The notes below the pieces were generated by a model. That model was not told where the DNA came from, ran no database searches, and worked only from the letters and a program-made list of their open reading frames with translations. Shown piece after piece: positions 20,783 to 32,886 of a stretch of DNA of 64,000 bases. Source of the stretch: Immersiella caudata. Taxonomy: Eukaryota > Ascomycota > Sordariomycetes > Sordariales > Lasiosphaeriaceae. Location of the stretch: the NCBI GenBank assembly GCA_030512335.1, contig JAULSU010000007.1:1674001-1738000 (forward strand), given 5' to 3'. The position numbers and the translations under genes were made by a program. Within the stretch, counting starts at the first letter, position 1. Every line of letters begins with the position of its first letter.

Positions 20783-22807
20783 ATGGACTTCCAAGTTTCT
20801 GCTCTTCTCTCACTCGTCGAGGCGGTACTGCTGGCTGGCGGGGCGCAAGGGGACAAGTTCATCTTCCAGTCCGACGAGCTTCCAATCGTCGACATCCTCA
20901 GATACTTTGCCCTCTGTTTCTTTGTTCAGTATGGAGCCTTCAAGTTTTACCGCATTGTCATTTACCCTCACTTTGTTTCCCCGATGAGACATCTCCCGGG
21001 ACCAAAGGTGAGTTCTCGACACTCCTCGGCATCCTCGGCTCCGAGTTTGAAGCTGATGAGGGCAGGATAACCACCCTTTCTTTGGCCAATTCCTCAAGAT
21101 TTTTCTTCAACCGTCCCCAATTGGGCTCCATCTGAAATGGCATCATACCTGGCCAGACGCTCCTTTTGTCCGGTACCTCGGGCTGGGCAACGAGGAAACG
21201 CTGCTCATCAACACCCTCGAAGCCCACAGAGAGGTCTTGCAAACACACTGCTATTCATTCGTCAAGCCCGAGGTCTTGTACCGATTTGTCGGCGAGATCA
21301 GTGGTCGAGGCTTGCTGTTCATTGAGGGGGATCAGCATAAACGCTTGAGGCGTGCTATGTCAGGTCGGTGTAACTTGCCCTGGGCGGTAATAAACGGGTA
21401 CTGACGAAACATTAGCACTCTTCACTCCGAGAGCGTTGGCCAGGATTGCACCGATCTTCCTGCACTCGGCGGAGGAGTTGACGGCATACTTTCACAGAAA
21501 TGTAGACGGCCAAGGCCGGATCGTCATTGACAGTGAGCCTTACATCAGATATGTCTGGGTGAAGTGCAGTCGCTGACAGCCTTCCAGGCGTGGATATGTT
21601 CTCTAAAGTGGCACTTGACATTGCGGGAAAGACGGTCATGGGCATCAACATGAACAACTTTGGAGGGGAGGAAGACCCGGAGAAGAGGTGAGTAATTCTC
21701 ATCAGCGCTGTACGATCTTTCGCTGACACCCCCCAGCTTCCGAGCGAGCTATCGTCGCTTGCTTCAGCCACCTCTCCTCAGCGCCATCATCAGCTTCATC
21801 AACACTGCCGTGCCTGTGCGCAAGTTCATTCCCCTCGAGGCCAATCTGGGGTTCATCCGCGCCACCAAGAACCTCTGGAAACTCACGCGAAAGGAAGTCG
21901 ACCAGCGCATTGTCGACTACGACAGAGCCATTGAACAGGGGAAACCGTTTCAGTCAGCAGGCTTGGAAGGGATTGGAATGGACCTGTTGACCATGATGGT
22001 TGAGGAGAGAAACAAAGAGAAGCTCCAGGACCTGCTCACAGAGCATGAACTCGTCGAGCAGTCCCTCACCTTTCTTGCCGGAGGTCACGGTACAAGACAC
22101 CCACTGACATCCTGGAGTGGTAGTGATGCTAATAGCAACCACCAGAGACCGCAGCCACAACGCTGTCGTGGTCGGCTTATATTCTAGCCACACGCCCTCA
22201 CATGCAAGACAAGCTCCGCGCTGAGATTTTGCACCTCATGTCAAAATATCAGGGCGGTGAGCGTCCCGGCACCGCCGAGATCGACAAGCTGCAGTACCTC
22301 GACAACTTCATCAAGGAGTGTCTGAGACGTTTCCCTCCAAGTGAGTCCTCTTCATTTCCTTGCCATTCCAGTAAGATGAAGCTGACGGCGTGCGCGCAAG
22401 TTGTCAACACGTTCCGCGAACCAATCGAGGACATCACCATCTGCAACACCTTCATCCCCAAGGGCACCCTCCTCTACCTCTCCTTTTCAGTGGCCAATCG
22501 GTCCAAGGATGTTTGGGGCCCCGACGCCGACGAGTTCAGGCCCGAGAGATGGGAGAACCTGAAGGGCGAGGCGGCCAGCCCCTATGCTGTTGAGACCTTC
22601 CTTAATGGCCCGCGCATGTGTCTTGGCAGGGTGTTCGCCATGATGGAACTGAAGGCGGTGTTGATGGAGCTTCTACTGTCATTTCGCATTTTACCGACGC
22701 CAGAGTTGGCGGCGCTTGGGGAGGAGATTCCACCTTTGGAGAACCCGTCGATCACGGTTACTCCGAAAGGAGGCTTGAAGGTTGTGTTAGAGCGGCTTGA
22801 CCAGTGA
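20783..22807 (+). CDS. Cytochrome P450 monooxygenase (first of two related copies)
   Basis: Seven exons: 20783-21007, 21066-21363, 21416-21532, 21588-21687, 21737-22089, 22146-22340 and 22401-22807. The introns are 49-60 nt, several with clear branch points, and every phase joins to 564 aa. The N-terminus has a membrane anchor (LRYFALCFFVQYGAFKFYRI) and the proline-rich hinge RHLPGPK. The I-helix reads AGGHETAATT, the K-helix ExxR is ECLR, FRPERW is the PERF-type motif, and the haem loop is FLNGPRMCLGR with the Cys ligand. It should be an ER-bound haem monooxygenase that uses a P450 reductase. Being 1.6 kb downstream of the terpene synthase on the same strand, it is a likely terpene oxidase (inference). 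Confidence 0.9.
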
Positions 22808-23376
22808 AATCTGCCTTGATGGTTGGCTGCACCTCCAATGGGAGCACTGCGTCTAATTGAATTTTTCTTTCAGCTGTCTGCCTTGGTGGCTGTCCAATGC
22901 GGTTCGCGCTCGCTCGGAACGCGAGAAGCAGGTGAGGCTGAAGTTCGGAGCGGACCGCGTCCTTGTCGATGCAAGTGTTCTATTGGTCGAACCTCGGACC
23001 TGTAACACTGGACGCCCCTTTCTTCATTTCCACCTCGCAGAACAGACAAACCAGACCATTACCACACGGGTCGATGGTCCATCATTTCAACGGCGGCCGA
23101 CGGCTTCCCCACAACCGGTGAATGTCAACGTTCTGGATCTGTTATCGTCAACATGCCGTCTCTGAACTGTTGCGGAGATTCAACCTTCTCAGTCCAGCTT
23201 CAACACAGCCACGATAGCGGCCGCCCAGAATGGACAAAAGAGGAAACCAAGATGCAGGCGAGCAAATGTTATGGCATACTATAAAAGAAGAGAGAAAATC
23301 CTACTGTTTCATGATACATCCTGATACTCAGCATCATCGCATTCCAACTTCTTGTCACTCGTTCACCATCACCAAA
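22808..23376. other. Intergenic region with promoter of the GPI protein gene
   Basis: No supported gene. TATAAAA at 23280-23286 lies about 95 bases before the ATG at 23377. Confidence 0.5.
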
Positions 23377-24113
23377 ATGGTTTCGCTCGCTCTTGCCGCC
23401 CTCTTTTCAGCCGTCTCGGCTACCTCAATTGCACTCAGCCCGGTCGCGACTCCCACTGACACCTCCTCGCTTTCGGCCGTTCCGGTTCTGGCTTCTGGCA
23501 TTGATTCCTCGTCGACTGTCGTACCGCCCGTCTCATCAACTCCCGTTTCAAAGATTCCGACTGTTTCAGTCTCATCCTCTGCCCAAACCTCCTCCACGTC
23601 GAGTGGCATTTCCATCTCAAACACCACCACTACCCCTTCCTCGTCCGTTTCCGCGTCGCAGACACCCAGCGGCGGCAACGTCACCGTGATCACTATGTAA
23701 GTAAACCCAATTTATTACCTCCAGCTTCCTCCATCAAATGCATCGTATCTTCTCACAGAGACACACTAACCACCCGTCAACCCAGCACCACATCAACCAC
23801 AATCTCCTGCACCATCCCCATCACCACCGCCTCCCCCAACGGTACCCCGTACACCACAACCACCGTGTTCCCCTCGATCAAGCTCATCACAACCACTGTT
23901 ACTCTGCCCTGCAACTATTGTGCCCATCGCACACAGGGTTACGCCGTCCCCACCATCACCAAGGTCCCCGTTGCCGATGTCTCTCCTGGTGTTGGATACA
24001 AGCCGACTGTGACGCCTTTCAAGGTGGTTGAAGCTTCGGCGTCAGGAATGCAAGTTGGTGCTGGTGTTGGTTTCGGGGTGGTTTTGTTGATGTTGGGGAT
24101 TCCGTTTGTTTGA
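23377..24113 (+). CDS. Ser/Thr-rich GPI-anchored cell-surface protein
   Basis: Two exons, 23377-23696 and 23786-24113; the 89-nt intron (GTAAGT, CACTAACC branch, CCCAG) gives 215 aa. The ATG at 23377 is chosen over the longer open frame because it starts a signal peptide, MVSLALAALFSAVSATSIA. A Ser/Thr-dense stalk follows (SSSAQTSSTSSGISISN, TTTTPSSSVSASQ), suited to O-mannosylation. A middle block has three cysteines (ISCTIPITT, LPCNYCAHR), and the C-terminus ends in a hydrophobic tail (VGFGVVLLMLGIPFV) after ASASG, the layout of a GPI-attachment signal. It resembles other ascomycete wall mannoproteins with TTTTV-type repeats. It is probably displayed on the cell wall and unrelated to the neighbouring metabolic genes. 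Confidence 0.82.
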
Positions 24114-25086
24114 CTTTTGGTCGACTTTTGCTGGGATCAGCGTATTGGGAAGAGAGGTTGTTGTTGATGGTTCGGGGGTGGTAAATTTCCTTCTGGGGAT
24201 TATATTTGGGTTGAGAGAGGAGGATGCAATTTGCCCCTCAAGGGCGTCACGGTGTAATTCTAGCTAAGCTTTAAAATACTAATGGACCATTTGGCGCTAA
24301 TGCGAGGTCTGGTACCTTGGTGCCCTTGTTTACGGTTGTGTTCCAAGATCTTTGCCAATATATCACCAAGCTCCAGAATACGCCCTTGGAACTGCTCCCC
24401 ACACTCTGGCGAAAAAGCAAACTCAGTCGAGACCAACCCCAAGCGGACTTTATCACCACGGTAAACCCTCATCGCCTACAGACACACACACCCGTCGACA
24501 GTCAGGAAGTTAAATACAATAAACTTCACACTTCATTCCAGGGTTCATGCCAGCGAGGAAATCTATCGAGATAGTAGATGCATGATTCCTACCTACAGTA
24601 CATGCGAATCCCCGTGCAATATTCCACAGTCGGCAGCGTTCCACAGTCGGCAGTTTCGACACAGTCGATCAGACGCGACTGGACACCACTGTTCGGAAAA
24701 GCTTGTCCTCGAATACAACCGGTTAATCCAACGCGAAAGGCGGTTCTGGAACATGAAGCACTGTAGCACGACACATACCACCAGTCGATCGGAAGTCACG
24801 CTTAATCTCCGGGCTGAGGTGTGTGTGGTCGGAAAGAAAAAAAAAGGGGGGGGGGGACAAGGGTAGGGCTCTCCTGACCGGTCGCCGCACAGTAACACAG
24901 GGGGTGTGCAATTCCTCCCCGCTCTGGCCAGGGTACCATTGCCGTAAGGTGCACAGCATGCAGCAATGCGGCGAGGAGGCAAATGAAGTCCACGCACCAA
25001 TGCAACGAGGTGCTAGCAATTAAAATGGCTATTATGTCTGTCTATGGCACACGAAAACAAATCCTGCGGTGATCAGCCAGGCCAGC
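24114..25086. other. Intergenic region with 17-bp tandem duplication
   Basis: No supported gene. TTCCACAGTCGGCAG occurs twice in tandem around 24622-24653, and an A/G homopolymer junction lies near 24836-24856. It separates two convergent genes. Confidence 0.45.
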
Positions 25087-26432
25087 TCAGAGGTAGATGT
25101 AACAGAAAGGGCCCTCGGTTGTGCTGAGGATGTCCTTGATCTTGAGCGGTGGGCCACCTGCATAGCCAATGTCGATGATGTCGTTGATGGTCGTGTTTGG
25201 GCTGGGCGGTTGGTTCAGGAACGTCCGGGTTCCCGCTACCGCCGCGGGACCTTGGGCACGATCGCTGGGTGAAAGAAGCTGCCAGATCCACCAGACGCGG
25301 TCGATCATGGAATGGTGGAGGTAGAATGCCGGATCACCGGGCGAGACGAAGAAATCACGTCCTGGATCACCGCCCATGGCGTAGTGGCCGCCACCGTGGA
25401 TGCCAATGTTGCCGCTTCCGGGAATACCCTGCATCGTCATCTGGAAAGAGTCGATATTTTGGGGCACCACAATGGTGGAGAGGATAGCAGTGGCATTGGC
25501 GAACTTCTGGTTGATCTTCGTCGTGAGGTCTCTCTTGAGACAGCGAGGATTATAAGCGAGAGGGCCGTTAGGGTTGGATGTCGGACCATCGGGGCCATCG
25601 AGATTGACAGGGCCAAGGTTGACCTTCATGTCCTTGAAGGGGCCCGAGGTGACGCAGCCGCCACCAGTTCCAGGCGGGAGGATGATAGGGGGCAAGTCAC
25701 CATTGCCAAGGACAATGTCGCGCTTGGGGGAGATAACCGCGCCATTGCCCGACAGGGAGGTCTCACTACCATCAAAGATGGGCGACGTCTCCAGACCATT
25801 AATGGCAGTGAGGCCCCAGTTCCAGTACTGAACCAAATGTCAGACGAAGCGCGGGCGGTATGACCAGGGGGTTGTGACTTACCGGCTGTGAGCCCGTGTA
25901 CCCGCATTCTTCCCGAAGAGCCTTCTCATACAACCACGTGAAGTAGCGATGCCAGCTGAGGAAGTTGCCCGTGTAATGGATCTCCATAGTTTGATTGATG
26001 TGCACGGCAACAAAGTCATCGAAGCGGCTCTTGGCTCCGGGTGCCTTCGCAGAGGGCGTCTTGGGCGACTTGGACTGCAAGCACTTGACGGCGCTGATGT
26101 ACTCCTTCTTCTCCTGCTTGCTCAGAATGCTCCTATCTCACTGTCAATACAGTGATCAAGAGCCTGGTGGGCACATGAGCTCACCATTCACGACGGATCT
26201 GGAGCTTTCCTAAGGTGCATCCCTGCGATGAGCCACTCCGCTTGGTGACCTGGCTAACCTCCTCCTTTGCCTGCTGGAAGGCAGACTCTCCTAGCGACTC
26301 CAGCAGCTTGAGGGCCTCAGAGGGGTCCGGGGGAACGGGGGTGTCGGCAGACGGTAAGTCGAACGGAGCGGGTGCCGGTGCCGGCGCGGCAAGGACCGCG
26401 GCGGCAAGGACGAGGAGACTCCCTGCACGCAT
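25087..26432 (-). CDS. Secreted tyrosinase / catechol-oxidase-like type-3 copper enzyme
   Basis: Three exons: 26432-26185, 26132-25883 and 25827-25087; introns of 52 and 55 nt with standard signals; 412 aa. The ATG at 26432 starts a signal peptide (MRAGSLLVLAAAVLAAPAPA). The CuA ligands fit H127, H135 and H144 (VAVHINQTMEIHYTGNFLSW then HRYF). The CuB ligands fit H310, H314 and H337/338 (IHGGGHYA, then DPAFYLHHSMIDRVWW). The length and absence of a large C-terminal domain match short secreted fungal tyrosinase-like catechol oxidases rather than melanin-type tyrosinases. It would hydroxylate and/or oxidise phenols to quinones outside the cell or in the secretory path. It lies between two P450 genes, so a role in tailoring a metabolite is possible; an independent role in phenol detoxification or pigment is equally open. 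Confidence 0.87.
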
Positions 26433-27728
26433 CTTTCTGGATCGACGTGATGGTATGGGGAAGGTGGAACAAAAGACACGTGGGAAGCACCACAGCATCC
26501 GTATTAATGGCTCCGAGAAGGGGGGCTTCCCGCTCTCAAATAGGGGGCCGCTCGGGGATATACAGTGGCTGACAGGAGGCCTGGTAACACCACGCCATGT
26601 GGTTTGTGGCCTAGCAATGTTAGTGCAATGCCGGGGAAGAATGTTCGCTGCCGCTGCCTGAGCTCACTTACTGTCAACTTTCTGTCTAATTCCAGAACGT
26701 CCGATAGCTCAGCATTACCCGCCACGACGGGATGGCCAGGGTGCTCCGGCCGTGCTGCCGCCCCCGTAAGTTTGTCCGCATCCGCATACGCCCGGGGCCC
26801 TGCTCCACCGGTACATTCCCAGTTACTTGCATCTTATTCCACATGGAACATGCGTCGATACGAGAGCCCCCGGCCATATCGCGTCCTGTATCCAATAAAC
26901 AAATGGTGAGATAGTGAAAAGGGGTACGCCAGCATGAGCAGACGGAAGAGGAAGTTGGGGAGACAACGGCCCTTGCTTGACCAGGGTTGGTTACACGGGT
27001 AAGGAGGCATCCCCATTGGCCAACCGGAAGACCGGAGTGGCAGCGCGGCACAAGCGCCCCAGTCAGATGTCTGAATAGCCATACAGTTAATGAGTTGAAA
27101 GACGGTTGGTACCACTGTGTTGGTACAAGTAAAATGAACCGATTGGTCGAAACGGGCGTAAAAATTCGGGTTCATGGGCCCTCTTCTCCCTATTCCCAGG
27201 CTATCCTGGCTTCCAGTTCGACATGCTCCTGAGGATGTGGCGGGGAAGGAATGTCGTGATCTGGGGGGACGCCGCAGAGCCCTGAGTTGAATCAAGCAAT
27301 TGCACTGTAATGCACCTGCAAGCTAGCGTCTGTGCGCCACTGCATCTTTCCATCGCGTCCCGCGGTCCGCGTCAGGACTTGGCCCAACCATGCCAAGTAA
27401 TTGCCTCGAAAACCAACACTCTATCGAACGCCCTCAATGTGACCATGCCCTGCCCGAAAGCATTACTTGAATGAAACCATGATTATCGGCCAGAAAGCAA
27501 CTGGGCAATGTCAACACTGGATCCTGGCTCTCAGCGAAATAGGCGAGACGCCATCTGCATGTTCGGGTGCAGGAACGAGCCTGAAGATTCGATATCTTTC
27601 TGGGATATATTCTCCACGTCCTCCACGTCCTCCATGTCTTGGCTTCCCGGTCGTTTGGGGTGGTGCTGCTTCTCTTGTTTGACGTTTAGCGCAGCCTGCT
27701 GGGATCGAAGCCCTTAACTCCGCCGATC
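26433..27728. other. Divergent intergenic region, tyrosinase / PTH11-like gene
   Basis: About 1.3 kb between two divergently transcribed genes. No supported gene inside; short frames on both strands have no motifs. Confidence 0.45.
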
Positions 27729-29066
27729 ATGTCGAACTCCACGATCCCGCCGCCGATGCTTCTGCCTCCGTCGAACCCCGCCGAAGATGCTGGTCCGAGG
27801 ATCATCGGTGCCACCATGGCCGTTACAGTGCTGGCCTTCGTCACGTATTCGGCTCGAATGTACTCACGCATCGTTCTGGTGCGCGGGGTCGGCATGGATG
27901 TGAGAACAACCACAACAAATCGGCGGTACCTGATGAATGCTCACAGATGCCAATAGGACTACTTCATGTCGCTAGCCATGGCGATGGTTATTGTCGGTGA
28001 AGCACTCGTCTGGGCCTCCGTAAACCGCGGCGCTGGAAAACATCTTGGCGACATTCCCCTGGAAGATCTCCCAATTGGACTGAAGTTGAACTTCATCAGC
28101 CAACCCATCTTCCTGATCGCCATCTGCGTTGTCAAACTGGCCGTTGGGTCAACCTTGCTCCGCATTGCAAGCACACCAATGTACCCACGGATCATCATTT
28201 CGATAATGGTGTTCATGACCGTCTACACCATCGCATGTTTCTTTGTAGGTGGCGAGAAAATATGGTGGAGTCGAGAGTTATCGCTGACTTGGTTTCTCGT
28301 TGGATAGACCGTCGTCTTGCAATGCACCGACATTCGCGCCTTGTGGGACCTCGAGATCGCCCAGACAGCAACGTGTTGGCCGCAAAAGACGCTCCAAGGC
28401 CTCTCGTACACCAATGTTGGCCTCAACACTCTGACCGACTTGTGCTTCGCCATCTTCATTCCCATCCCGATGCTCTGGAACCTCAACGTCAACTGGCGGA
28501 CAAGAGCCTCGCTCATTTTGGCACTTGGCCTGGGCTGCTTTGCGTGCGCTGCGGCCATCGCCAAGATTCCCTCGCTTGTCGATTATGGCAAGACTGGCGA
28601 CTGGCTGTGGGACTCGCAAGATATTTGCATCTGGACTGTCACAGAGTGCAACGTAGGCATTATCGCTGGCAGCCTCCCGGCGCTACGGCCCATGTTCAAG
28701 CGTGCGCTCGGTGGAACTTTCGGGACCGGAAAGGGAACCAGCGGGTCGGGATATCAGCGCCACCAGGACAGCAGTGCGACACGCACCACTGGAACCTCAC
28801 GTGGGGGCTTGAAGTCAGTGACAGACGAGACGAGTAGCGAGCGCGGCTTCAACGAAGCAAGCTACTACGAGATGGGCAACCGAGACCGCGACGTCAAAGG
28901 CGCCAACACGGTGGACGTCTTCGCTGATCCCGATGCTCTGTCCAGTGATGAGACCGTCAACCGCAGTCCCCAGGGCCGCCGCGTCGAAGCCCGCGGCAAT
29001 CCAGGCGGCATTACCAAAACCGTGACGGCATCGGTAAAGTTTCAAGGGAGGACAGAGAGGCGTTGA
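27729..29066 (+). CDS. PTH11-like integral membrane protein (fungal rhodopsin/SAT4-type domain)
   Basis: Three exons: 27729-27899, 27957-28244 and 28308-29066; introns of 57 and 63 nt; phase 0 throughout; 405 aa. Seven hydrophobic helices are readable (VTVLAFVTYSARMYSRI; MSLAMAMVIVGEALVW; IFLIAICVVKLAVGSTLL; IIISIMVFMTVYTIACFF; LCFAIFIPIPMLWNL; ILALGLGCFACAAAIAKI; IWTVTECNVGIIAGSLPAL). The motifs D-DYFM after helix 1, CTDIRALWD and the final NVGIIAGSLPALRP are characteristic of the SAT4/rhodopsin-like domain family that includes PTH11-like receptors. There is no N-terminal CFEM Cys domain. The C-terminal cytoplasmic tail of about 130 residues is charged and disordered. It is a candidate G-protein-coupled-type receptor; ligand and pathway are unknown. 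Confidence 0.82.
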
Positions 29067-29555
29067 GTTGCGCATGCAAGGGACCCTCCCAGGTCTGGCA
29101 CTCTGTTGGGTCGCATTCCGGCGGGGGAAATGGGCGAAGCAACAATCCTGACGATGCCTGCCATGAAAAATATTAGCAAATGTATTATGATACCTGTACG
29201 GAAATGTAAATACTCATCATACCTGTTTCGACGCTCTCGCTTGTGCATTCCGAATGTGGTGATCTTGTCGTGGTCAGAAACGCCTCCTTTGGATGTCGAA
29301 ATTGGCCCAATCAACCCCAGACGCCATGAGCCAGGAGAAATGCCCCTAAAACAAGCCTAGCCCACAGCAAAAGGGCCGCCACGCGGGCCGCTGACCGCCT
29401 CACCACTAGGATCCAATCTTGGTTAGGGATAGCGCGCTTTTTTTTTCTCCGCTGCCAATCGTAATCGCCGATACGCCCTCTTCTGCGCATCGTCAGAAAC
29501 GTCCAGTCTCTCACAAACGAAACACCCACGTGTCGCCCCCAGCAAGCGATGAAAA
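29067..29555. other. Intergenic region
   Basis: Nothing supported; terminator of the upstream gene and promoter of the downstream one. A T-rich stretch lies at 29439-29446. Confidence 0.4.
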
Positions 29556-30134
29556 ATGGCCTCGCAGGACGTTCAAACGGCGGCCCGAACCATTATTGTG
29601 GCATCGCTCAACCCGGTCAAAATCGCCGCCACAGTCCAGGGATTCTCGGAAATGTTCCCCGGATCCGCCTTCACCTCGCGTGGTGTCAGCGTGCCATCCG
29701 GAGTCCCAGACCAACCCTTGGGGGACGCCGAAACCCTGCAAGGGGCATTGAACCGGGCTCAGCGGGCGCGGGAAATCGAACCTGATGCGGACTTTTGGGT
29801 CGGTCTTGAGGGTGGAGTCTTGGAAGAGGCGGGCGTGGCGGGCAGTCCCAAGCTGGTGCAGTCGTTTGCGTGGATTGTGGTCATCGGCAGGTCGCGCACC
29901 GGCAAGGCACGCACGGCGGCGTACTACCTCCCGGAGGAGACGGCCAAGTTGGTTCGGGATGGGATGGAACTTGGTCCTGCAGAAGACATTGTGTGGGGAA
30001 AGTCAAACACAAAGCAGACGAACGGTTCGGTGGGGTTGCTGACGGGAGATGTGATTAACCGGAAGGGGTACTACGTCCAGGCGGTCGTTTTGGCGCTGAT
30101 TCCGTTCAAGAATCCAGTTCTTACGTTTTCCTAG
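29556..30134 (+). CDS. Inosine/xanthosine triphosphatase (YjjX/DUF84-type NTPase)
   Basis: Single exon, 192 aa. The sequence follows the YjjX family closely: IIVASLNPVKIAATVQGF at 13-30, SGVPDQPLGDAETLQGALNR, ADFWVGLEGGV (the conserved acidic/Gly loop), RTAAYYLPEE, then LGPAEDIVW, a GSVGLLTGDVINRK segment and a terminal Y..A.VLALIPFKNP. The family hydrolyses non-canonical purine nucleoside triphosphates (ITP, XTP) to monophosphates, cleaning the nucleotide pool in the cytosol. A full family length is present with no gaps. This is a housekeeping function with no obvious link to the neighbours. Confidence 0.88.
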   Translation: MASQDVQTAARTIIVASLNPVKIAATVQGFSEMFPGSAFTSRGVSVPSGVPDQPLGDAETLQGALNRAQRAREIEPDADFWVGLEGGVLEEAGVAGSPKLVQSFAWIVVIGRSRTGKARTAAYYLPEETAKLVRDGMELGPAEDIVWGKSNTKQTNGSVGLLTGDVINRKGYYVQAVVLALIPFKNPVLTFS

Positions 30135-31034
30135 GCCTCGAGCTTATTATTTACCTGCTTGCTGCTTGGTTCGGCGTTCAACACAGTGTCAGCGGCCTTC
30201 AGTCACGTTGAAAAATTCTTCATCTCCATCCCGATCCCCGTGCCTTCCTTCCTCTCCTCTCCCATGCGGTGTTGCCACCCTGCCTTACAGGCCCACTTTC
30301 TTGTTGGCACCTTCCAGAGCCCAAATGCTCACAAACGGTGGAATGGGTTTCTCGTCTGACCCCAGCCATTGTCTCACTTGCAACAGACCTCCAGCTGCTC
30401 GCGTTCGTTCGAATTTCTCCCGGGGACAAATCGTGTCATCAAGTTTTGGGGGGCTTGAGACTTCCCTTCCATCACATGTTCGGGACGGCCAAGTCAAGTG
30501 TCAAACACAACTCATCATCTTTTCCAGCTCCTCGCGCAATTGGCAATTGGCCCACAAGTCATCCCGGCGACCGCTCCGGCCTAGGGCGCTAGGTTTGCCC
30601 TATTCGTCGAGAATCATGCAGCAACATGCACATGCGAGCTGTTGGTCCTGCACGCAAGTCGTGAAGTTCTCGCCCTGGCCACCTTGGCGCATCTTCACCG
30701 ATTCAGAGACCTTTCCTGTATGTGTTGTGGCTTGAGCTTGCTGTCGACACGTCTGTTCTCCATTCTAGTCGTTTTGTGACTGTAGCCACAATCGTGGCTC
30801 CCGCTTCAATGGAAAAAATATATCTATCTAGTACGTGCCCCACCAAGAGCTCAGAGGGAATTCTAACAAGTGCAGGGACGAGGAATCCCCTCCTTGGCCG
30901 ACTCTTGCTTCTCAACCCACACCCCCAACGCTTTATGTCCAGCGCTGCGTTCTCATGGCAGGTACCATGAGTCACGATACACATCGCCTTCGTCCTTTGC
31001 CAAAAATCCTTCAACCCGTCTCGTCGCTCCGCAT
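30135..31034. other. Intergenic region
   Basis: No supported gene; short overlapping frames only. Confidence 0.45.
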
Positions 31035-32886
31035 TCAGGCACGAAGTCTACTAACCTTCGCCCTCAGCCCCCCGCTAGGACGAAGTAGGGGGCTCGGGTT
31101 GATCAACACAATGTTCTCCGTCGACAGAGCCTTAAACTGAAACTTGCTCAGAATCTCCACCAGAATCAACTTGAACTCGATGATGGAAAAAACACGGCCA
31201 ATACACTGGCGTGGGCCCTGAAAGAAAGCGGCAAAGGCATGCGCATCAACCTTCTTCTCATCCCATCTGTCCGGATTGAACCGGTCCTCGTCTTTGCCCC
31301 AGATGCTTGGGTTGCGTTGGATGGCCGCTGGCATCAAGAGGATGTGGGTTCCCTTGGGAATCAACACACCATTGACCAACACGTCCTCTGCTGCCTCGCG
31401 AGGAGACTCGATTGCTGGTGTTTTGCGTCAACGCTTGAGCAGAAGATGGCCCCTTTGCTTGGCTCTTACCTGGGCACCAGACTCTGAGGACCTCCTTGCT
31501 AAAGTTGTTCAGGTACTTGAGACTCTCGAGCTCGGCGTAGCCTGGGTTCGGTGTCGCTTTGAGCATTTCGAGGATCTCGCCCCGCAGCCGTTTCTGGACC
31601 TCAGGATACTCTGCTAGAGCGTAGGTTGCCCATTGCAAAGCCGAAGCTGTTTTGGAAAGTCAGTGTCCACGAATTCTCAGGGGAAGAGAGACGATGACGG
31701 ACCCGTTGTCTCGTGGCCGGCAGCGAGCATGTTCAGCATCTGGGATGTGTCAGCCACGTTTCCATACCGTTGTTCCTCTTCGGACCGGCTCACATGTCCC
31801 AGGTATTCACGTTCTGTCCAAGGATTCTCGGCCTCATACGTCTCCTGTATGAGAAAAGTGAGCAGATCTTTGCGATCCGTGGCGATGAGCTTCCCCCTCT
31901 CGTCCGTCAACTCCCGAATTCGATCACGAACAACCTCGAGTGTCATTCTGTGCACCTCAGCACTGTAGGCGAGATACTTTTTGTTCTCCTCCAACGGAAC
32001 CCATCGAATCGGAATGAAGAGGTCAATGGCCATGAGTGCCTGTCCCAGCACCGGTGGGTCAAACACCCTCGAGTAGCACTCGTGAAATGGTGTCGGCGCC
32101 TCCAGGTTTCGAAGGTCTACCCCGAGTGCAGCAACTCCGATGATATCGAGCGTGATGCTGGTGTACGTCTTGGCCACTGCTGGGCTGAGCACACAGCCAA
32201 GAATGATTCGGGGTGGGAACCTTACGTTCAACAATACCACCGTCCGCTTCGATCGCCCTGTCGAAGTAGTCCGAGAGATGCTCGGCTTTCTCCTTGAACA
32301 CAGGAATCAACTGCTTCAGCTTGTTCAGCGCAAACGGCCCTATCGACGAGTCAACGCTTCATCAATGGGCCATCCCTGTCCTCGACATCATACCAGCCAT
32401 AACCTTCCGATGCCCCTTATGCTCATCGCCCTCTGCAAACACCAACCCTTTCCCCACAATCGGCCCCAGCAGCCTCTTGTACAGCTCCGGCTTCACAAAC
32501 GAGTACGGTTTGACTGAGAGGATGTCCCGGAAGGCGTCAAGCCCCGTCACCAGGATCGCCTCGGAATTGCCAGACGTAAAGTATCGAATCATTTGCGTAT
32601 CAGGCCACTTCGTCACCCAACTAAGATACGGCTCATTGGGATTCCCCGAGAAGAACTGGTTGGTTGCGTGGCCGAGGAGGAAGTGGTGATCCTTAGGGCC
32701 AGGGAGATGGCGAAGGGGAGAGAAAAAGTTAGGGTAGACCCAGAGATGATAGACTGCTCTTCCGGTGAAGATAGCAAGGAAGGTTACCAGGAAGGTCTGA
32801 AGAGTGGTGAAGGTAAAAGCCTCGCTGAGCGGCTGGAGGGACAGCGCGCCGATGGCGGATGCCGCTAGGTGTAGTCGCGTGCGCAT
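31035..32886 (-). CDS. Cytochrome P450 monooxygenase (second related copy)
   Basis: Five exons on the minus strand: 32886-32394, 32339-32226, 32176-31703, 31646-31470 and 31414-31035; introns of 54, 49, 56 and 55 nt. The second acceptor could instead be three bases earlier. The protein is 545 aa. The ATG at 32886 begins MRTRLHLAASAIGAL with a membrane anchor and the hinge RHLPGPK. The I-helix is AAGHETTASA, ExxR is EVLR, the PERF region is FNPDRW, and the haem loop is FFQGPRQCIGR. It shares the RHLPGPK start, overall layout and several intron positions with the P450 at 20783-22807, so the two are relatives of one P450 clan. Its place at the far side of the tyrosinase makes it a possible second oxidase of the same pathway. 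Confidence 0.88.
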
